Source of the DNA: Paenibacillus ihbetae
GTDB taxonomy: Bacteria; Bacillota; Bacilli; Paenibacillales; Paenibacillaceae
DNA length: 64,000 bases
Reading direction: 5' to 3'
Assembly (NCBI RefSeq): GCF_002741055.1
Contig: NZ_CP016809.1
Coordinates: forward strand, 3,135,001-3,199,000
In this document: positions 30,293-40,312 of the stretch, in pieces
How the letters are laid out: every line of letters starts with the position of its first letter
Numbering within the stretch: position 1 is the first letter of the stretch
Notes under the pieces: model-generated
What the model was told of the DNA's origin: nothing
The model's database searches: none
Seen by the model: only the letters and a program-made list of their open reading frames with translations
Translations under genes and position numbers: made by a program

Positions 30293-31972
30293 TTAGCGCA
30301 GCAGGCGCAGCGCCTTCAAGAGGGCTGCCAGCGGCCCGCCGACCTTCGGCAGCATCCGAAGCTCCGACGCTGTGAGGAGCTTCGTCCAAGCGGCGGCGGC
30401 AAGGAACGCGCCGCCTCCCGCAAGCACGCCGCCAAGCGCAGCAGCGGCGTCGGCAAGGCGGCCCGGCGCTATGCCGGCCGCCCCGAGCATGGCGCCGGCC
30501 GCCGCTTGCGCGCACCAGGCGGCCAGCGCCACCGCGGCGAGGACCGCAAGCGTCCTCGCCATGACCGCGCCCGCACCCGCGGTGATGCGGGCGCTTCGCG
30601 AGAGCAGCGCGAGGTTGAGCGCTGCTGCGGCCAAGTGCGCCGCCACGCCCGCGACGGCGGCGCCTGTTATGCCAAGCTGCGGCACCAGCAGCAGGTTGAG
30701 CAGCAGCTTCAGCGCCGCAGCGGCAAGCAGGTGCAGGGCCGGCGCCTTAACGATGCCAACGCCCTGCAGCAGCGCTGCCGTAATCGTGCTCATCGTGCCG
30801 CCGGCTGCCGTAAACGCAATGACCTGCATCGTTACGGTGCCTGCGGCGTCTTCGTACAGCATGACGTTAATGGGCTTGGCCAGCACCGCCAGCCCAATGG
30901 ACGCGCTCATCCCGATCAGCCAGAACCAGCGGAGCGCCAGCCCGGTATGGCTGGCCACCCGGTCCCGCTCGCCGCGGAACTTGGCTTCGGCCAGCGCCGG
31001 TATAAACAGCACGGACAAGGACGTGGCCAGCATGGTTACCAGCTGCACCAGCGGCAGCCCCCGGTTGTAAATCCCGAATTCGGCCATCGCCGCCTCTTCC
31101 GGCAGCCCGGCCATGCTAAGCAGCCGCGGCACGGTAAACGTATCGGCCAATCCGATCAGCGGGACGGCCAGCAGGCTGAGGCACACCGGGATGCCGTATG
31201 CGAGCAGGCGGCGGAGAAGAACGCCCGCTCCCTCCTTGTTTACATCGGCATGCGCTCCGGAATCCTTCTTCACATCTTCCGGTTCGGCGGAGGGCAGAGG
31301 CTGCGGCGCTCCTGTAAGGGGCCTGCTTCCGTGTCTGCGCCAATACCAGCCCATAATCAGGAGCCCTGCAGCCCCTCCGGCCGCCGATCCCAGCAGCGCT
31401 CCCGCCGCAATTCGGTCCGGGGATGCCCCGGCTTCGATGAGATACAGCAGCAGCGCGATCATGACGGCTACCCGGACCGACTGCTCCACGATCTGGGAGA
31501 CGGCCGTCGGCACCATATTGTGCAGGCCCTGAAAATACCCGCGCAGCACCGACATCCATGGCACGAAGGCCAGCGCCAAGGCGCCTGCCCGGAGCGCCGG
31601 CACCACCTGCCCGCTGCCTATGGCTTGTCCGAGCCAGGGAGCTGCGCCATACATGATAAGGCCGAGCACCAGCCCGAACAGCACGAGCGTCACCGAAGAG
31701 ATGCGCAGCAGCCGGCGGCTGTCCCCGCTTCGGCCCTCGGCTTCGTATTCGGCCACAAACATGGAGACGGCTGCCGGAAAGCCGAGCACCGCCACCGTGA
31801 TCATCATCATATAGAAGGGGTAAACCGTGTTATAGATGCCGAACACGGCATCTCCGCCCATGTTCTGCAGCGGTATTTTTTGCAAAGTGCCGATCAGCTT
31901 CGACAGCATCGCTGCAGCACTAAGGATGAAGGCTCCCTTCAGCAGCCTTGCGCCTGTCTCTTCTGGTTTCAT
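30293..31972 (-). CDS. yabM: Polysaccharide-export/MurJ-type flippase (SpoVB family)
   Basis: The 559-residue protein is very hydrophobic, with about 14 membrane segments of the MVF/MATE type. It starts KGAFILSAAAMLSKLIG, typical of SpoVB/YabM. Members flip lipid-linked precursors across the membrane; the substrate here is not known. The C-terminal 170 residues are extremely Ala- and Leu-rich and coded by very GC-rich DNA compared with neighbouring genes. It lies between spoVT and yabN as in B. subtilis. Ribosome-binding signals before the ATG are weak. Confidence 0.88.
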   Translation of the reverse strand: MKPEETGARLLKGAFILSAAAMLSKLIGTLQKIPLQNMGGDAVFGIYNTVYPFYMMMITVAVLGFPAAVSMFVAEYEAEGRSGDSRRLLRISSVTLVLFGLVLGLIMYGAAPWLGQAIGSGQVVPALRAGALALAFVPWMSVLRGYFQGLHNMVPTAVSQIVEQSVRVAVMIALLLYLIEAGASPDRIAAGALLGSAAGGAAGLLIMGWYWRRHGSRPLTGAPQPLPSAEPEDVKKDSGAHADVNKEGAGVLLRRLLAYGIPVCLSLLAVPLIGLADTFTVPRLLSMAGLPEEAAMAEFGIYNRGLPLVQLVTMLATSLSVLFIPALAEAKFRGERDRVASHTGLALRWFWLIGMSASIGLAVLAKPINVMLYEDAAGTVTMQVIAFTAAGGTMSTITAALLQGVGIVKAPALHLLAAAALKLLLNLLLVPQLGITGAAVAGVAAHLAAAALNLALLSRSARITAGAGAVMARTLAVLAAVALAAWCAQAAAGAMLGAAGIAPGRLADAAAALGGVLAGGGAFLAAAAWTKLLTASELRMLPKVGGPLAALLKALRLLR

Positions 31973-32124
31973 ATCCGTTATCCAATCCCACGCTTATCTT
32001 AGGGTTCTTCGCACCGTGGCGGCATGCCCGATGTTTGAACGTGTATCCCCATTATAACCGCGGAACCAGGCCGGACACAAAATTTACGGGTTACCTCCTC
32101 CGTGGGCCCTCGCCGCCATGACAG

Positions 32125-32178
32125 CAAAAAACTCCCGGCTTCCCTATAGACCGCAAGGATCCAAGTTCAGCGGGAGTC
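32125..32178 (-). terminator. Terminator after spoVT
   Basis: Stem ACTCCCG/CGGGAGT with a long loop is followed by TTTTTTG on the minus strand. Confidence 0.75.
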
Positions 32179-32210
32179 AAATCCAGCCCTAAGGCTGTCC
32201 ATCGGTTGTC

Positions 32211-32753
32211 TTACTGCTCCATTTGCTTCCCGAGGAAGCCTGCGGCCGTTTCAGCCATCTTCACTTCCATCTCGCCCATGTTGACGGACTCGTCCTTGTT
32301 CAGCAGCACGACGCTCCCGATCGGGTCACCGCCTGCAATGATCGGTGCGGCTACGAAGGCCGACAGCGTCTCCGGATTATCCTTGCTGATCTCGTACGTT
32401 CCGCTGTTGCTTTCGAGAACGGTCTTGCGGTTTTCCATGCAGTTTTCCAGCAAATTGCCGATCGGTTTGTCCAAGTATTCCTTCTTGGAGCCGCCGGCAA
32501 CGGCGATAAAGGAGTCACGATCCGATATAATCGTAATGTGGCCCGTGCTTTCGTACAGGGATTCCGCGTATTCCTTCGCAAAATCGCCAAGCTCGCCGAT
32601 TGGCGAATATTTCTTCAGAATGACTTCTCCATCCCGATCTACGAAAATTTCCAGCGGATCACCTTCGCGAATCCGTAATGTGCGTCGAATTTCTTTAGGG
32701 ATGACCACGCGCCCGAGGTCATCGATACGGCGGACGATACCAGTAGCTTTCAT
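32211..32753 (-). CDS. spoVT: Stage V sporulation regulator SpoVT
   Basis: SpoVT regulates sigma-G-dependent genes in the forespore. The 180-residue protein has an N-terminal AbrB-type swapped-hairpin DNA-binding domain (MKATGIVRRIDDLGRVVIP). A C-terminal GAF-like domain covers about 55-178. I chose the ATG at 32753 because it matches the conserved family start; the ribosome-binding site is weak. It is related to the AbrB at 52.5 kb. Confidence 0.95.
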   Translation of the reverse strand: MKATGIVRRIDDLGRVVIPKEIRRTLRIREGDPLEIFVDRDGEVILKKYSPIGELGDFAKEYAESLYESTGHITIISDRDSFIAVAGGSKKEYLDKPIGNLLENCMENRKTVLESNSGTYEISKDNPETLSAFVAAPIIAGGDPIGSVVLLNKDESVNMGEMEVKMAETAAGFLGKQMEQ

Positions 32754-33134
32754 TTCACTTGTTGCCCCACTTTCATAAGAAGATTTTTCAACTACTGTTT
32801 CCTTACGGGAAGAGGATGTCCCCAGGTGTATAAGAGTTAATTGTCTGCCCATAGTATTCATCCATTCCCAAATCCTTATACATCATGAACCTTGCATTGG
32901 TTGCGAAATCCATAATAAAAATCAGGTGAAGATTATCGCTTTTCGGGGAAAAAAATCCATAACGTGTCATTTCACACGTTATGGATTCGAAATTCAGCCC
33001 GGTTTTCACTTTACGGACGCGCTCTCAGAGGTACTGCCTGCATTCTCATGAGGAAGCAGACGTAAAAGCCAGTCCGGCTCATACAAGCAGTAAAGGCTCG
33101 AACACTGACCGGTTCAGGCAGAGTGATCAGACTA
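32754..33134. other. Region between prsA and spoVT
   Basis: These 381 bases hold the strong prsA terminator (32949-32987) and the presumed spoVT promoter. A -35-like TGAATA is visible near 32860, but no convincing -10 partner. I see no gene. Confidence 0.5.
32949..32987 (-). terminator. Terminator after prsA
   Basis: A near-perfect 14-bp stem AATCCATAACGTGT/ACACGTTATGGATT with a 6-nt loop is followed by TTTTT on the minus strand. Confidence 0.93.
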
Positions 33135-34238
33135 CTACTTCACGCTGTCTCCAGTACCGGCAGCCGGTGCCTTCTCGCCATCAGCCGGCGCATCGCTCCC
33201 ATCGGCAGGCTTCGTTGCATCGCCGCCCTCCGCAGGCTTCTCTTCAGCAGGCTTGTCCCCGGCGTTCTCGCTCTTCGGCAGGTTCATGCTCTCGATTAAA
33301 CCACTGAGCTCATTCTGCATAAAGTTATCGATTTTGCCTGAAGCCAGCTTGTTCTGAATGCCTTCCTTCTCCTCGGCGGTAAGCTTGTCATACGTTACTT
33401 CTTCCCGCTTCTCGACCTTCATGATGTGGTAGCCGTAGCTGGTCTCCACGGGATCGCTGATTTTGTTCAGCTCAAGGGACAGGGCCTTTTCCTTGAATTC
33501 GGGAACCCATCGGCCAGCCGGCTCATTCTCATACAAGCCACCCTTGTCCTTGGAGCCCGGATCCTCGGAGTATTCCTTAGCGATTGCAGCGAAATCCTCG
33601 CCTTTATTCAGCTTGGACTGCACTTCCTTCGCAATCTTGAGCGCCTCGCCCTCCGGTCTTTCCTTGCCCTCCGGATCCTGGAAGCCGACGAGGACGTGGC
33701 GAACGCTGACTTTTGTATAATCCTGCTTGTTCGCCTCGAAATCCTTCTTCATATCGTCCTCGGTTACTTGGCTCTTCTCGTATTCCACGACCGTCATAAT
33801 GCGAAGCATGTAATTCTTCACATCCTCCTCGGTCAGCTTCTGAGCTTCCAGCGCCTTCTTGTAATTCTCTTCTCCCATCGCGCTCTTGTTGCTCTTCAGC
33901 AGTTCATCCGCCTGCTTCCCGGCAGCTTCCTTGGCTTTGTCATCCGCTTTGGCGTACAGGTATTCGTAAGCGACTCCCTGCTTCGCCAAATACTCCTTGA
34001 ATTCGTCCATCTGCAGGAATTGTGCGTACTCTGGCGACATGAACTGAATCATCCGCTGCTCCAGATCGAATTCTTTCGCGGTCAACTCTCCGCCTTTATA
34101 TTTGACAATAACTTTGCTGTCATCCACTTCATTCCCCTTGCTGTCATCCTTCCCGCAAGCGGCGATCATCGACATGGACAGCACGGCTGTTAATGATACG
34201 ATAAAGGTTTTCCATGCCCTTTTATTTCTTGACGGCAT
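33135..34238 (-). CDS. prsA: PrsA-type foldase lipoprotein
   Basis: PrsA proteins are lipid-anchored peptidyl-prolyl isomerases that help exported proteins fold. The 367-residue precursor has a signal peptide with the lipobox IAAC (C about 28). A parvulin domain lies at about 175-275 (VSVRHVLVGF, GGLYENEPAGRWVPEF). The last 50 residues form a low-complexity tail rich in Ala, Glu, Asp and Pro. The start overlaps the mfd stop by 17 bp and has AAGGGAG. B. subtilis does not carry prsA at this position. Confidence 0.92.
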   Translation of the reverse strand: MPSRNKRAWKTFIVSLTAVLSMSMIAACGKDDSKGNEVDDSKVIVKYKGGELTAKEFDLEQRMIQFMSPEYAQFLQMDEFKEYLAKQGVAYEYLYAKADDKAKEAAGKQADELLKSNKSAMGEENYKKALEAQKLTEEDVKNYMLRIMTVVEYEKSQVTEDDMKKDFEANKQDYTKVSVRHVLVGFQDPEGKERPEGEALKIAKEVQSKLNKGEDFAAIAKEYSEDPGSKDKGGLYENEPAGRWVPEFKEKALSLELNKISDPVETSYGYHIMKVEKREEVTYDKLTAEEKEGIQNKLASGKIDNFMQNELSGLIESMNLPKSENAGDKPAEEKPAEGGDATKPADGSDAPADGEKAPAAGTGDSVK

Positions 34239-37200
34239 TGTGTAGTTCTCCCTTCAGGTTAAATGGCTCCTTGGCAGCCTCCAGAAACTTCTCCAGCAAT
34301 TCGAGCAATTGTTGATCGTCAAGACCCTTGCCTTTGATCCGGATAACCATGGCTGGCCCTTGTTCAAATTGTACACGTCTTTCGGACAGATTTCCAATTT
34401 GCGCAAGCGCTGCCGTGTTGACTGCCTTATCCTGCCCTTCGTAGAACTGGAGCAGGACATCGTCTCCCCGCTGCGTAATGGAGTCGATGCCATACGTACG
34501 ACCATACACTTTCAATCGGGAAACCGCAAGCAAGTTGTTTACCGCCTGCGGCAGCTCGCCGAAGCGGTCAAGCAGCTCGTCCTCAAGCTCTGCCGATTCA
34601 TCAATGGTGGTGACGGAAGCCACTTTTTTGTAAATTTCAATCTTCTGAATACTGTCGTAAATGTAATCCGACGGCAGATACGCGTCGATCCCCAGGTCGA
34701 TGGAGGTGTTCCAATCCTTGGTCGGCGCAGCCGTCTCGCCAAGCATGCTGACTTTGCGCTTCTGGATTTCCTCCGCCAGCATTTGGGAGTACAGATCGAA
34801 ACCGACCGAAGCGATAAAGCCGTGCTGCTCCGCGCCGAGCAGATTGCCCGCGCCCCGGATCGACAAGTCGCGCATCGCGATTTTGAAGCCGGATCCCAGC
34901 TCGGTAAATTCTTTAATCGACTGAAGCCGCTTCTCCGCAACCTCGGTAAGCACTTTATCCCGCTGGTATGTGAAGTAAGCGTAGGCGATTCGATTCGAGC
35001 GTCCTACCCGCCCGCGCAGCTGGTAGAGCTGGGATAATCCCATTTTGTCCGCGTCGTGGACGATGAGGGTATTCACGTTCGGTATGTCGACGCCCGTCTC
35101 AATAATGCTGGTGCTGACGAGCACATCATACTCCCCGTCAAGGAAGTCCAGGATCGTCTTCTCCAGCTCGGTCTCGGACATCTGCCCATGGCCCACGCCG
35201 ACTCTCGCTTCAGGAACAAGCATCGAAATTTGCGCGGCCATCTCATGAATGCCCTGCACCCGGTTATACAGGTAGTAGACCTGCCCGCCTCTGGCCAGCT
35301 CGCGCTCTATCGCTTCACGGACCAGGGTCTGGCTGTGCTCCACGACATACGTCTGCACCGGGAAGCGGTTCTCCGGCGGTGTCTCAATAACCGACAGGTC
35401 TCTTACTCCAAGCATCGACATATGCAGCGTCCGCGGAATCGGCGTCGCCGTCAATGTCAGCACATCGACATTGGTCTTCAGCTTCTTCAGCTTCTCCTTG
35501 TGCGTTACGCCGAACCGCTGCTCCTCATCCACGATCAGAAGGCCGAGATCCTTAAAGACGATGTCCTGCGACAGCAGCCGGTGCGTCCCGATCAGGATGT
35601 CAACACCGCCCTGCTTTACCTTCTTGATCGTTTCATTCTGTTCCTTGCGGCTCCGGAAGCGGCTCAACACCTGAATGTTGATCGGGTAGTTCGCGAACCG
35701 TTCGCGGAACGTTTCATAGTGCTGCTGGGCCAGAATGGTCGTCGGAACCAGCACGGCCACCTGTTTGCCTTCAATCGCGGCCTTAAACGCCGCTCGAACA
35801 GCCACCTCGGTTTTGCCGTAGCCGACGTCTCCGCACAGCAGCCGGTCCATCGGGCGGTTCTGCTCCATATCCTTCTTGATTTCCTCAATGGCGCGAAGCT
35901 GGTCCGGCGTTTCGTCGTAAGGGAACATGTCCTCAAACTCCTGCTGCTCCGGCGTATCTTTGTCGAATCCGTATCCCGGAGCCGACTGACGCTCAGCGTA
36001 CAGCTTGATCAAGTCGTCGGCGATATCCTGCACGGAGGATCGGACCTTGTTCTTTACGCGGGTCCATTCATTGCCGCCCAGCTTGTAAATCTTCGGCTCC
36101 TTATCCTCGGAGCCGACATATTTCTGAATGAGATCGATCTGCTCGATCGGAACGGACAGCTTATCGCCTCCCGCATACATGATGTGCATGTAATCCTTAT
36201 GAATTCCGTTGATCTCGAGCGTGCCGATCCCCATATATTTCCCGATACCGTGGTTTTGATGCACGACATAGTCGCCGACCTTAAGCTCCGTGTAGCTCTT
36301 GATGCGTTCGGCGTTATCCATGCTTTTCGTCGTTTTGCGGGTTTTGCGCTGCTTCGAGGAGAACATCTCACTCTCGGTAATGACAGCCGCGTGAACGGAC
36401 GGCATCTCGAAGCCGTTTTGTAGATGGCCCTCGAACATCAGAGGCTCGTCAATGCCATAGTCATGCAGCACCCGGCGCATACGCTCCATGCGCTCTGCAT
36501 CGCCGGCGAGCATCATAACCTGGACGCCGGACTTCTTCCAACGGTCCATCTCCGATTTCAATACATTCATCTGCCCGTGGAAATCCTGCATGCCGCGCGT
36601 AATGAAGTTAACGATATTCTGCGGCTGCATTCTCGGAACCTGGCGCAGGAAAATGGATATGAGCAGGCATTGGTACGGATGCTGATAAATCAGCTCCTCC
36701 GTATCCAGCGACAATGGAAGATCCGGCAGCGATTTACCGTGCTGCAGCAAATGGAGGTTCCACTCCGCCTCGTCCCGTTCCAGCTGCTTGGCCGTTTCCA
36801 GCAGCCTTGCCGGCTCATCCAGCACCAAGATCGTATCCTTCGGCATGTAGTCATAAAGATGCGTCTTCTCCGGATAGAGCAGCGAAATATATTTATAGAT
36901 TTCAGGGAAATAGATTCGCTCGCGCAGCATCTCCACTTCCCGGTGAATTTCTTCCCGCAGCCGGAGCTTGGCCTGCCGGTCGGTCATCCGCTCGAGCTGC
37001 GCCTCCAGCATTCGGGTCACCGTTTCGGCCGTGCGGTTCAGCCGTTCCGAATCGGCAATGATCTCCTTGCACGGTGTAATGACAACTTCCCGAACCTTAT
37101 CAATCGATCGCTGATCGGCCGGATCAAAGGTTCGGATGGAATCGATGTCCTCGTCGAACAGCTCGACCCGATAAGCCATCGCCGCCGTCATCGGATAGAA

Positions 37201-37749
37201 GTCGATGATTCCGCCGCGAACGCTCATCTCGCCGCGGCTTTCGACGCGCTCCACCCTTTCATATCCCATCTCGATCATCTGATTCAGGAACGCCTCCAGC
37301 TCCAGCGTTCCTCCGTCATGAAGCGTAATCCGGGCGTCCGCCATAACTTCCGGAGCCGGAAGCAGCCGGCGCACGCCGGAAAACGGCGCAACGACAATAC
37401 CCCGGAAGCCTCTGGCGCAGCGGACAAGGACATCGATCCGCTGTGCTAGAGTCTCGGGGCTCGATACGGCCGATTCCGCCGCAACCAGTTCATTTGCCGG
37501 GTAGAGCAGCACTTGATCCGGTGAAAGCGCCTCCTGTAAATCGTCAGCGATTTTCTGGGCTGAGAACATATTATGCGTAACAACGAGCAGCGGGCGCTGC
37601 TGGTCCTGATGCAGGGCAGCCATGAGGATTTGCCTGGAGGATCCGGATAACCCGGATATCAGCTGCTCCCTCATTCCGGTTCCTATTCCGGCCGCAATGG
37701 ATTTGAAATCCGAATCCTTCGAAAATACATCAATAAGTGCTTGTAACAA
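34222..37749 (-). CDS. mfd: Transcription-repair coupling factor
   Basis: Mfd removes RNA polymerase stalled at DNA lesions and recruits UvrA. The protein has about 1175 residues, the normal length. In order it has a UvrB-homology region, the RNA polymerase-interacting domain (about 490-560, VGDYVVHQNHGIGKY), the translocase with Walker A GDVGYGKTE and DEEQRFGV, and a C-terminal domain. A TTG at 37749 follows GAGAGGTG with good spacing, so I prefer it to the GTG three codons earlier. It lies between fin and prsA. Confidence 0.97.
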   Translation of the reverse strand: MLQALIDVFSKDSDFKSIAAGIGTGMREQLISGLSGSSRQILMAALHQDQQRPLLVVTHNMFSAQKIADDLQEALSPDQVLLYPANELVAAESAVSSPETLAQRIDVLVRCARGFRGIVVAPFSGVRRLLPAPEVMADARITLHDGGTLELEAFLNQMIEMGYERVERVESRGEMSVRGGIIDFYPMTAAMAYRVELFDEDIDSIRTFDPADQRSIDKVREVVITPCKEIIADSERLNRTAETVTRMLEAQLERMTDRQAKLRLREEIHREVEMLRERIYFPEIYKYISLLYPEKTHLYDYMPKDTILVLDEPARLLETAKQLERDEAEWNLHLLQHGKSLPDLPLSLDTEELIYQHPYQCLLISIFLRQVPRMQPQNIVNFITRGMQDFHGQMNVLKSEMDRWKKSGVQVMMLAGDAERMERMRRVLHDYGIDEPLMFEGHLQNGFEMPSVHAAVITESEMFSSKQRKTRKTTKSMDNAERIKSYTELKVGDYVVHQNHGIGKYMGIGTLEINGIHKDYMHIMYAGGDKLSVPIEQIDLIQKYVGSEDKEPKIYKLGGNEWTRVKNKVRSSVQDIADDLIKLYAERQSAPGYGFDKDTPEQQEFEDMFPYDETPDQLRAIEEIKKDMEQNRPMDRLLCGDVGYGKTEVAVRAAFKAAIEGKQVAVLVPTTILAQQHYETFRERFANYPINIQVLSRFRSRKEQNETIKKVKQGGVDILIGTHRLLSQDIVFKDLGLLIVDEEQRFGVTHKEKLKKLKTNVDVLTLTATPIPRTLHMSMLGVRDLSVIETPPENRFPVQTYVVEHSQTLVREAIERELARGGQVYYLYNRVQGIHEMAAQISMLVPEARVGVGHGQMSETELEKTILDFLDGEYDVLVSTSIIETGVDIPNVNTLIVHDADKMGLSQLYQLRGRVGRSNRIAYAYFTYQRDKVLTEVAEKRLQSIKEFTELGSGFKIAMRDLSIRGAGNLLGAEQHGFIASVGFDLYSQMLAEEIQKRKVSMLGETAAPTKDWNTSIDLGIDAYLPSDYIYDSIQKIEIYKKVASVTTIDESAELEDELLDRFGELPQAVNNLLAVSRLKVYGRTYGIDSITQRGDDVLLQFYEGQDKAVNTAALAQIGNLSERRVQFEQGPAMVIRIKGKGLDDQQLLELLEKFLEAAKEPFNLKGELHNAVKK

Positions 37750-37835
37750 AGGGGGCACCTCTCTTATGCAAAAGAAATGGATTATTCTATTTCGTTCTAA
37801 CTTGCGTGCTGAGACGACAATTGTAAAATTAAAAC

Positions 37836-37868
37836 CGAAAAGAAGCCTTGGGCAACGCTGCCAAGGCT
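37836..37868 (-). terminator. Terminator after fin
   Basis: Stem AGCCTTGG/CCAAGGCT with a 9-nt loop is followed by TCTTTTCGGTTTT on the minus strand. A second hairpin without a T run (GGCGGCT/AGCCGCC) lies just upstream at about 37877-37904. Confidence 0.75.
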
Positions 37869-37944
37869 AACACACGGCGGCTGCCGAACAAAGCAAGCCG
37901 CCTGATGTCTTCTACCATATTTAATCTTGTACCCCATTATACGC

Positions 37945-38178
37945 TTATTGAAGGGGATTTGCCAAAAGACTCAGCTCCGGATGGGCTTCAAGCGCCTCCC
38001 TGCAGTGGTCGCAGGTGACCTTAACCATCACGTCGCCGTTCAAATCATACGCTATTATATCCTTGCGCTCCTCAGGGGTCAAGGAATCGAATCCGAGCTT
38101 TTCTTCCGTAATGACGCTCGAATCAATCCGGCCCTGAAAGGCTCGACAATGTCTGCAAACGTAGGTTATCGCCATCAT
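37945..38178 (-). CDS. fin: Anti-sigma-F factor Fin
   Basis: Fin (YabK) switches off sigma-F during the change to sigma-G in the forespore. The 77-residue protein has two CxxC pairs, CRHC (8-11) and CDHC, which suit a zinc-ribbon. It ends with the conserved PLQ. AGGAGGCAT precedes the ATG ATG start. It is found between pth and mfd, exactly as in B. subtilis. Confidence 0.93.
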   Translation of the reverse strand: MMAITYVCRHCRAFQGRIDSSVITEEKLGFDSLTPEERKDIIAYDLNGDVMVKVTCDHCREALEAHPELSLLANPLQ

Positions 38179-38251
38179 ATGCCTCCTGAAGGTCGTATAT
38201 ACCCTTCAGTATGCCCGGAAATCTCCCGTTTCAGACTATGCTTCGTGCCGT

Positions 38252-38815
38252 CTATGCGTTATTGAATTTCGCCATGGTCTGCTCAAAGGTATGATCCAGG
38301 CTGAACTCCAACGCATCGCAGGTCATGTCCACCATGCGCTGCAGCTGCTCCCGCTCGCCCTTCGGAAATGCCCCGAGGACGTAATCGACGATGGCGTAGC
38401 CCGGCTCCGGTCTCGAGATGCCCATCCGGACGCGGTTAAAGGTCTGGGTCCCCGTATGCTGGATGATGGACTTAATGCCGTTATGCCCGCCCGCACTGCC
38501 TTGATACCGAAGACGGATCTTTCCAACGACCGTGTCGAGATCGTCATAGACAACAATCATATCTTCGAGCGATGCCTTATAATAATCCATATAGGCCCGC
38601 ACCGCTTCGCCGGACAGATTCATGAAGGTCATCGGTTTGATCAGCACCGTTTTGGTGCCGCCGATAAAGCCCTCGGCAATGACCGACTTGCATTTACTTT
38701 GGTTGAACTTCATGCCATGGCGCTCCGCGAGAGCATCCAGTGCCATGAACCCAACGTTATGGCGTGTTTTCTCATAAGCTGGACCGGGATTTCCCAATCC
38801 GACAATCCATTTCAT
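38252..38815 (-). CDS. pth: Peptidyl-tRNA hydrolase
   Basis: Pth frees tRNA from dropped-off peptidyl-tRNA. The 187-residue protein has the signature GLGNPGPAYEKTRHNVGF, with the catalytic histidine in RHNVG. DDLD and GSAGGHNGIKSI follow. AAAGGAATT precedes the ATG. In B. subtilis the same gene is called spoVC. Confidence 0.97.
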   Translation of the reverse strand: MKWIVGLGNPGPAYEKTRHNVGFMALDALAERHGMKFNQSKCKSVIAEGFIGGTKTVLIKPMTFMNLSGEAVRAYMDYYKASLEDMIVVYDDLDTVVGKIRLRYQGSAGGHNGIKSIIQHTGTQTFNRVRMGISRPEPGYAIVDYVLGAFPKGEREQLQRMVDMTCDALEFSLDHTFEQTMAKFNNA

Positions 38816-38923
38816 CGCAGTTAATTCCTTTCACGAATAATACTTTCTTCTTAACCTGTATTTCGAGTACAATATGAACAAAACCTATTGGTATTTATGC
38901 CCTCATAAGAAGGTGAATCGGTT

Positions 38924-39124
38924 TTGAGAGAGTATGAACAGAAGTTGACGCATCACAGCCATTTTCAATACCATATGAAGCATGGCATCCCCGTTCAAGT
39001 CTACGAGCTCGGGTGTCATGTCGACGTAGGCCTGATCACGGCGGTCGACGCTTATTTTGTCGAGCTTGAGGGAACGGTGTATAACCGCAATACGTTTACC
39101 TTTATTTCAAGACCTGGATATTGA
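38924..39124 (+). CDS. Small protein of unknown function
   Basis: The 66-residue protein is read on the plus strand, opposite to its neighbours. A TTG start follows AAGAAGGTG at normal spacing, and a -10-like TACAAT lies near 38869. No membrane segment or signal peptide is seen. The centre is VDVGLITAVDAYFVELEGT and the fold looks like a small beta barrel, but I do not recognise the family. It diverges from pth. Confidence 0.6.
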   Translation: MREYEQKLTHHSHFQYHMKHGIPVQVYELGCHVDVGLITAVDAYFVELEGTVYNRNTFTFISRPGY

Positions 39125-39214
39125 TGACACCTGCCATGAAGTAGGCGCTATATCCTTTTGAATCCTGCATTTTTGAAAACGGTTACTTTCCTGCTATTCC
39201 AATATTCATGAAGT

Positions 39215-39255
39215 CAGGATAGCAAGGCAAGGGCTACATTTCCTGCAAGCAGAAG
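39215..39255. terminator. Probable hairpin terminator between prs and the small gene
   Basis: The arms AGGGTTACAT and ATGTAGCCCT form a stem between convergent genes. The T run is weak on both strands, so termination is uncertain. Confidence 0.45.
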
Positions 39256-39279
39256 ATGTAACCCTTACGGCCAGGTTTG

Positions 39280-40233
39280 TTATTCTATTTCGAACAATTT
39301 GCTGATGGATAATTCCTCGTGAACCCGGATAATCGCTTCTCCCATGAGCGGGGCAACAGACAGCACGGTCAGCTTGCTGCTCGGATTCGGATGTGTGATC
39401 GGAATGGTGTCCGTCACGACAACTTCCTTCAGCGGCGAGTTCTCCAAGCGTTCATGGGCAGGGCCGGACAGCACCGGATGCGTACAGCAAGCATACACTT
39501 CCTTCACGCCGCCTTCCATCAGCGCATTGGCACCAAGAACGATCGTGCCGGCGGTATCGATAATATCGTCGATCAGAATCGCGGTTTTGCCCTCGATATG
39601 TCCGATGATGTTCATCACTTCGCTGACGTTCGGCTCCGGCCGCCGCTTATCGATAATAGCCAGCGGAGCATTCAGGAAATCGGCAAGCTTCCTTGCCCGA
39701 ACGACGCCGCCATGGTCCGGGGATACGACGACAGGGTTCTCGATTTGCTTCGAACGGAAATATTGGGCGAGAATCGGAACACCCAGCAAGTGATCCACCG
39801 GAATATCGAAAAATCCCTGGATCTGCATCGCATGCAGGTCCATCGTAATGACGCGGTGAGCGCCGGCTTTCTCAATCAGATTCGCCACCAACTTGGCGGT
39901 GATCGGATCACGCGAACGAGCCTTGCGGTCTTGACGGGCATATCCGTAATACGGGATGACCACGTTGATGCTCTTTGCCGATGCCCGTTTGAGCGCATCC
40001 ACCATAACCAGCAGCTCCATCAAGTTGTCATTCACCGGAAGGCATGTGGACTGCACAACATAGACATGGCAGCCGCGCACGCTTTCGGAGAGCTTTACTT
40101 GAATTTCGCCGTCGCTAAAGCTGGTCGTAAGCGATTCTCCCATCGGAATACCGATATAGTCGGCGATTTGATGGGCGAGCTTTGGATTGGAATTACACGT
40201 AAATATTTTTAATTTAGAATCAAGATAAGTCAT
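39280..40233 (-). CDS. prs: Ribose-phosphate pyrophosphokinase
   Basis: Prs makes PRPP from ribose 5-phosphate and ATP for purine, pyrimidine, NAD and histidine synthesis. The 317-residue class I enzyme has the ATP-site [10 protein letters not shown] and the PRPP loop [18 protein letters not shown] lies upstream of the ATG. It follows glmU by 79 bp with no terminator between, so glmU-prs form an operon. Confidence 0.97.
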   Translation of the reverse strand: MTYLDSKLKIFTCNSNPKLAHQIADYIGIPMGESLTTSFSDGEIQVKLSESVRGCHVYVVQSTCLPVNDNLMELLVMVDALKRASAKSINVVIPYYGYARQDRKARSRDPITAKLVANLIEKAGAHRVITMDLHAMQIQGFFDIPVDHLLGVPILAQYFRSKQIENPVVVSPDHGGVVRARKLADFLNAPLAIIDKRRPEPNVSEVMNIIGHIEGKTAILIDDIIDTAGTIVLGANALMEGGVKEVYACCTHPVLSGPAHERLENSPLKEVVVTDTIPITHPNPSSKLTVLSVAPLMGEAIIRVHEELSISKLFEIE

Positions 40234-40312
40234 AGAATAAAAACCCTCCGTGCTGGTTCGTTGAATTAGGCTATCCGATCACCGCTTCACGTCAATTCAG
40301 GAAGCCGGCGTA

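Noticed and set aside
30278..32002. A 574-codon open frame on the plus strand opposite yabM.
   Set aside because: GC-rich DNA lacks stop codons by chance; the translation is rich in Arg, Gln and His with no domain.
32803..33009. A 68-codon minus-strand frame between prsA and spoVT.
   Set aside because: It spans the prsA terminator, has no ribosome site and no recognisable domain.
35056..36423. A 455-codon plus-strand frame opposite mfd.
   Set aside because: It is the antisense shadow of a highly conserved gene and has no start signal.
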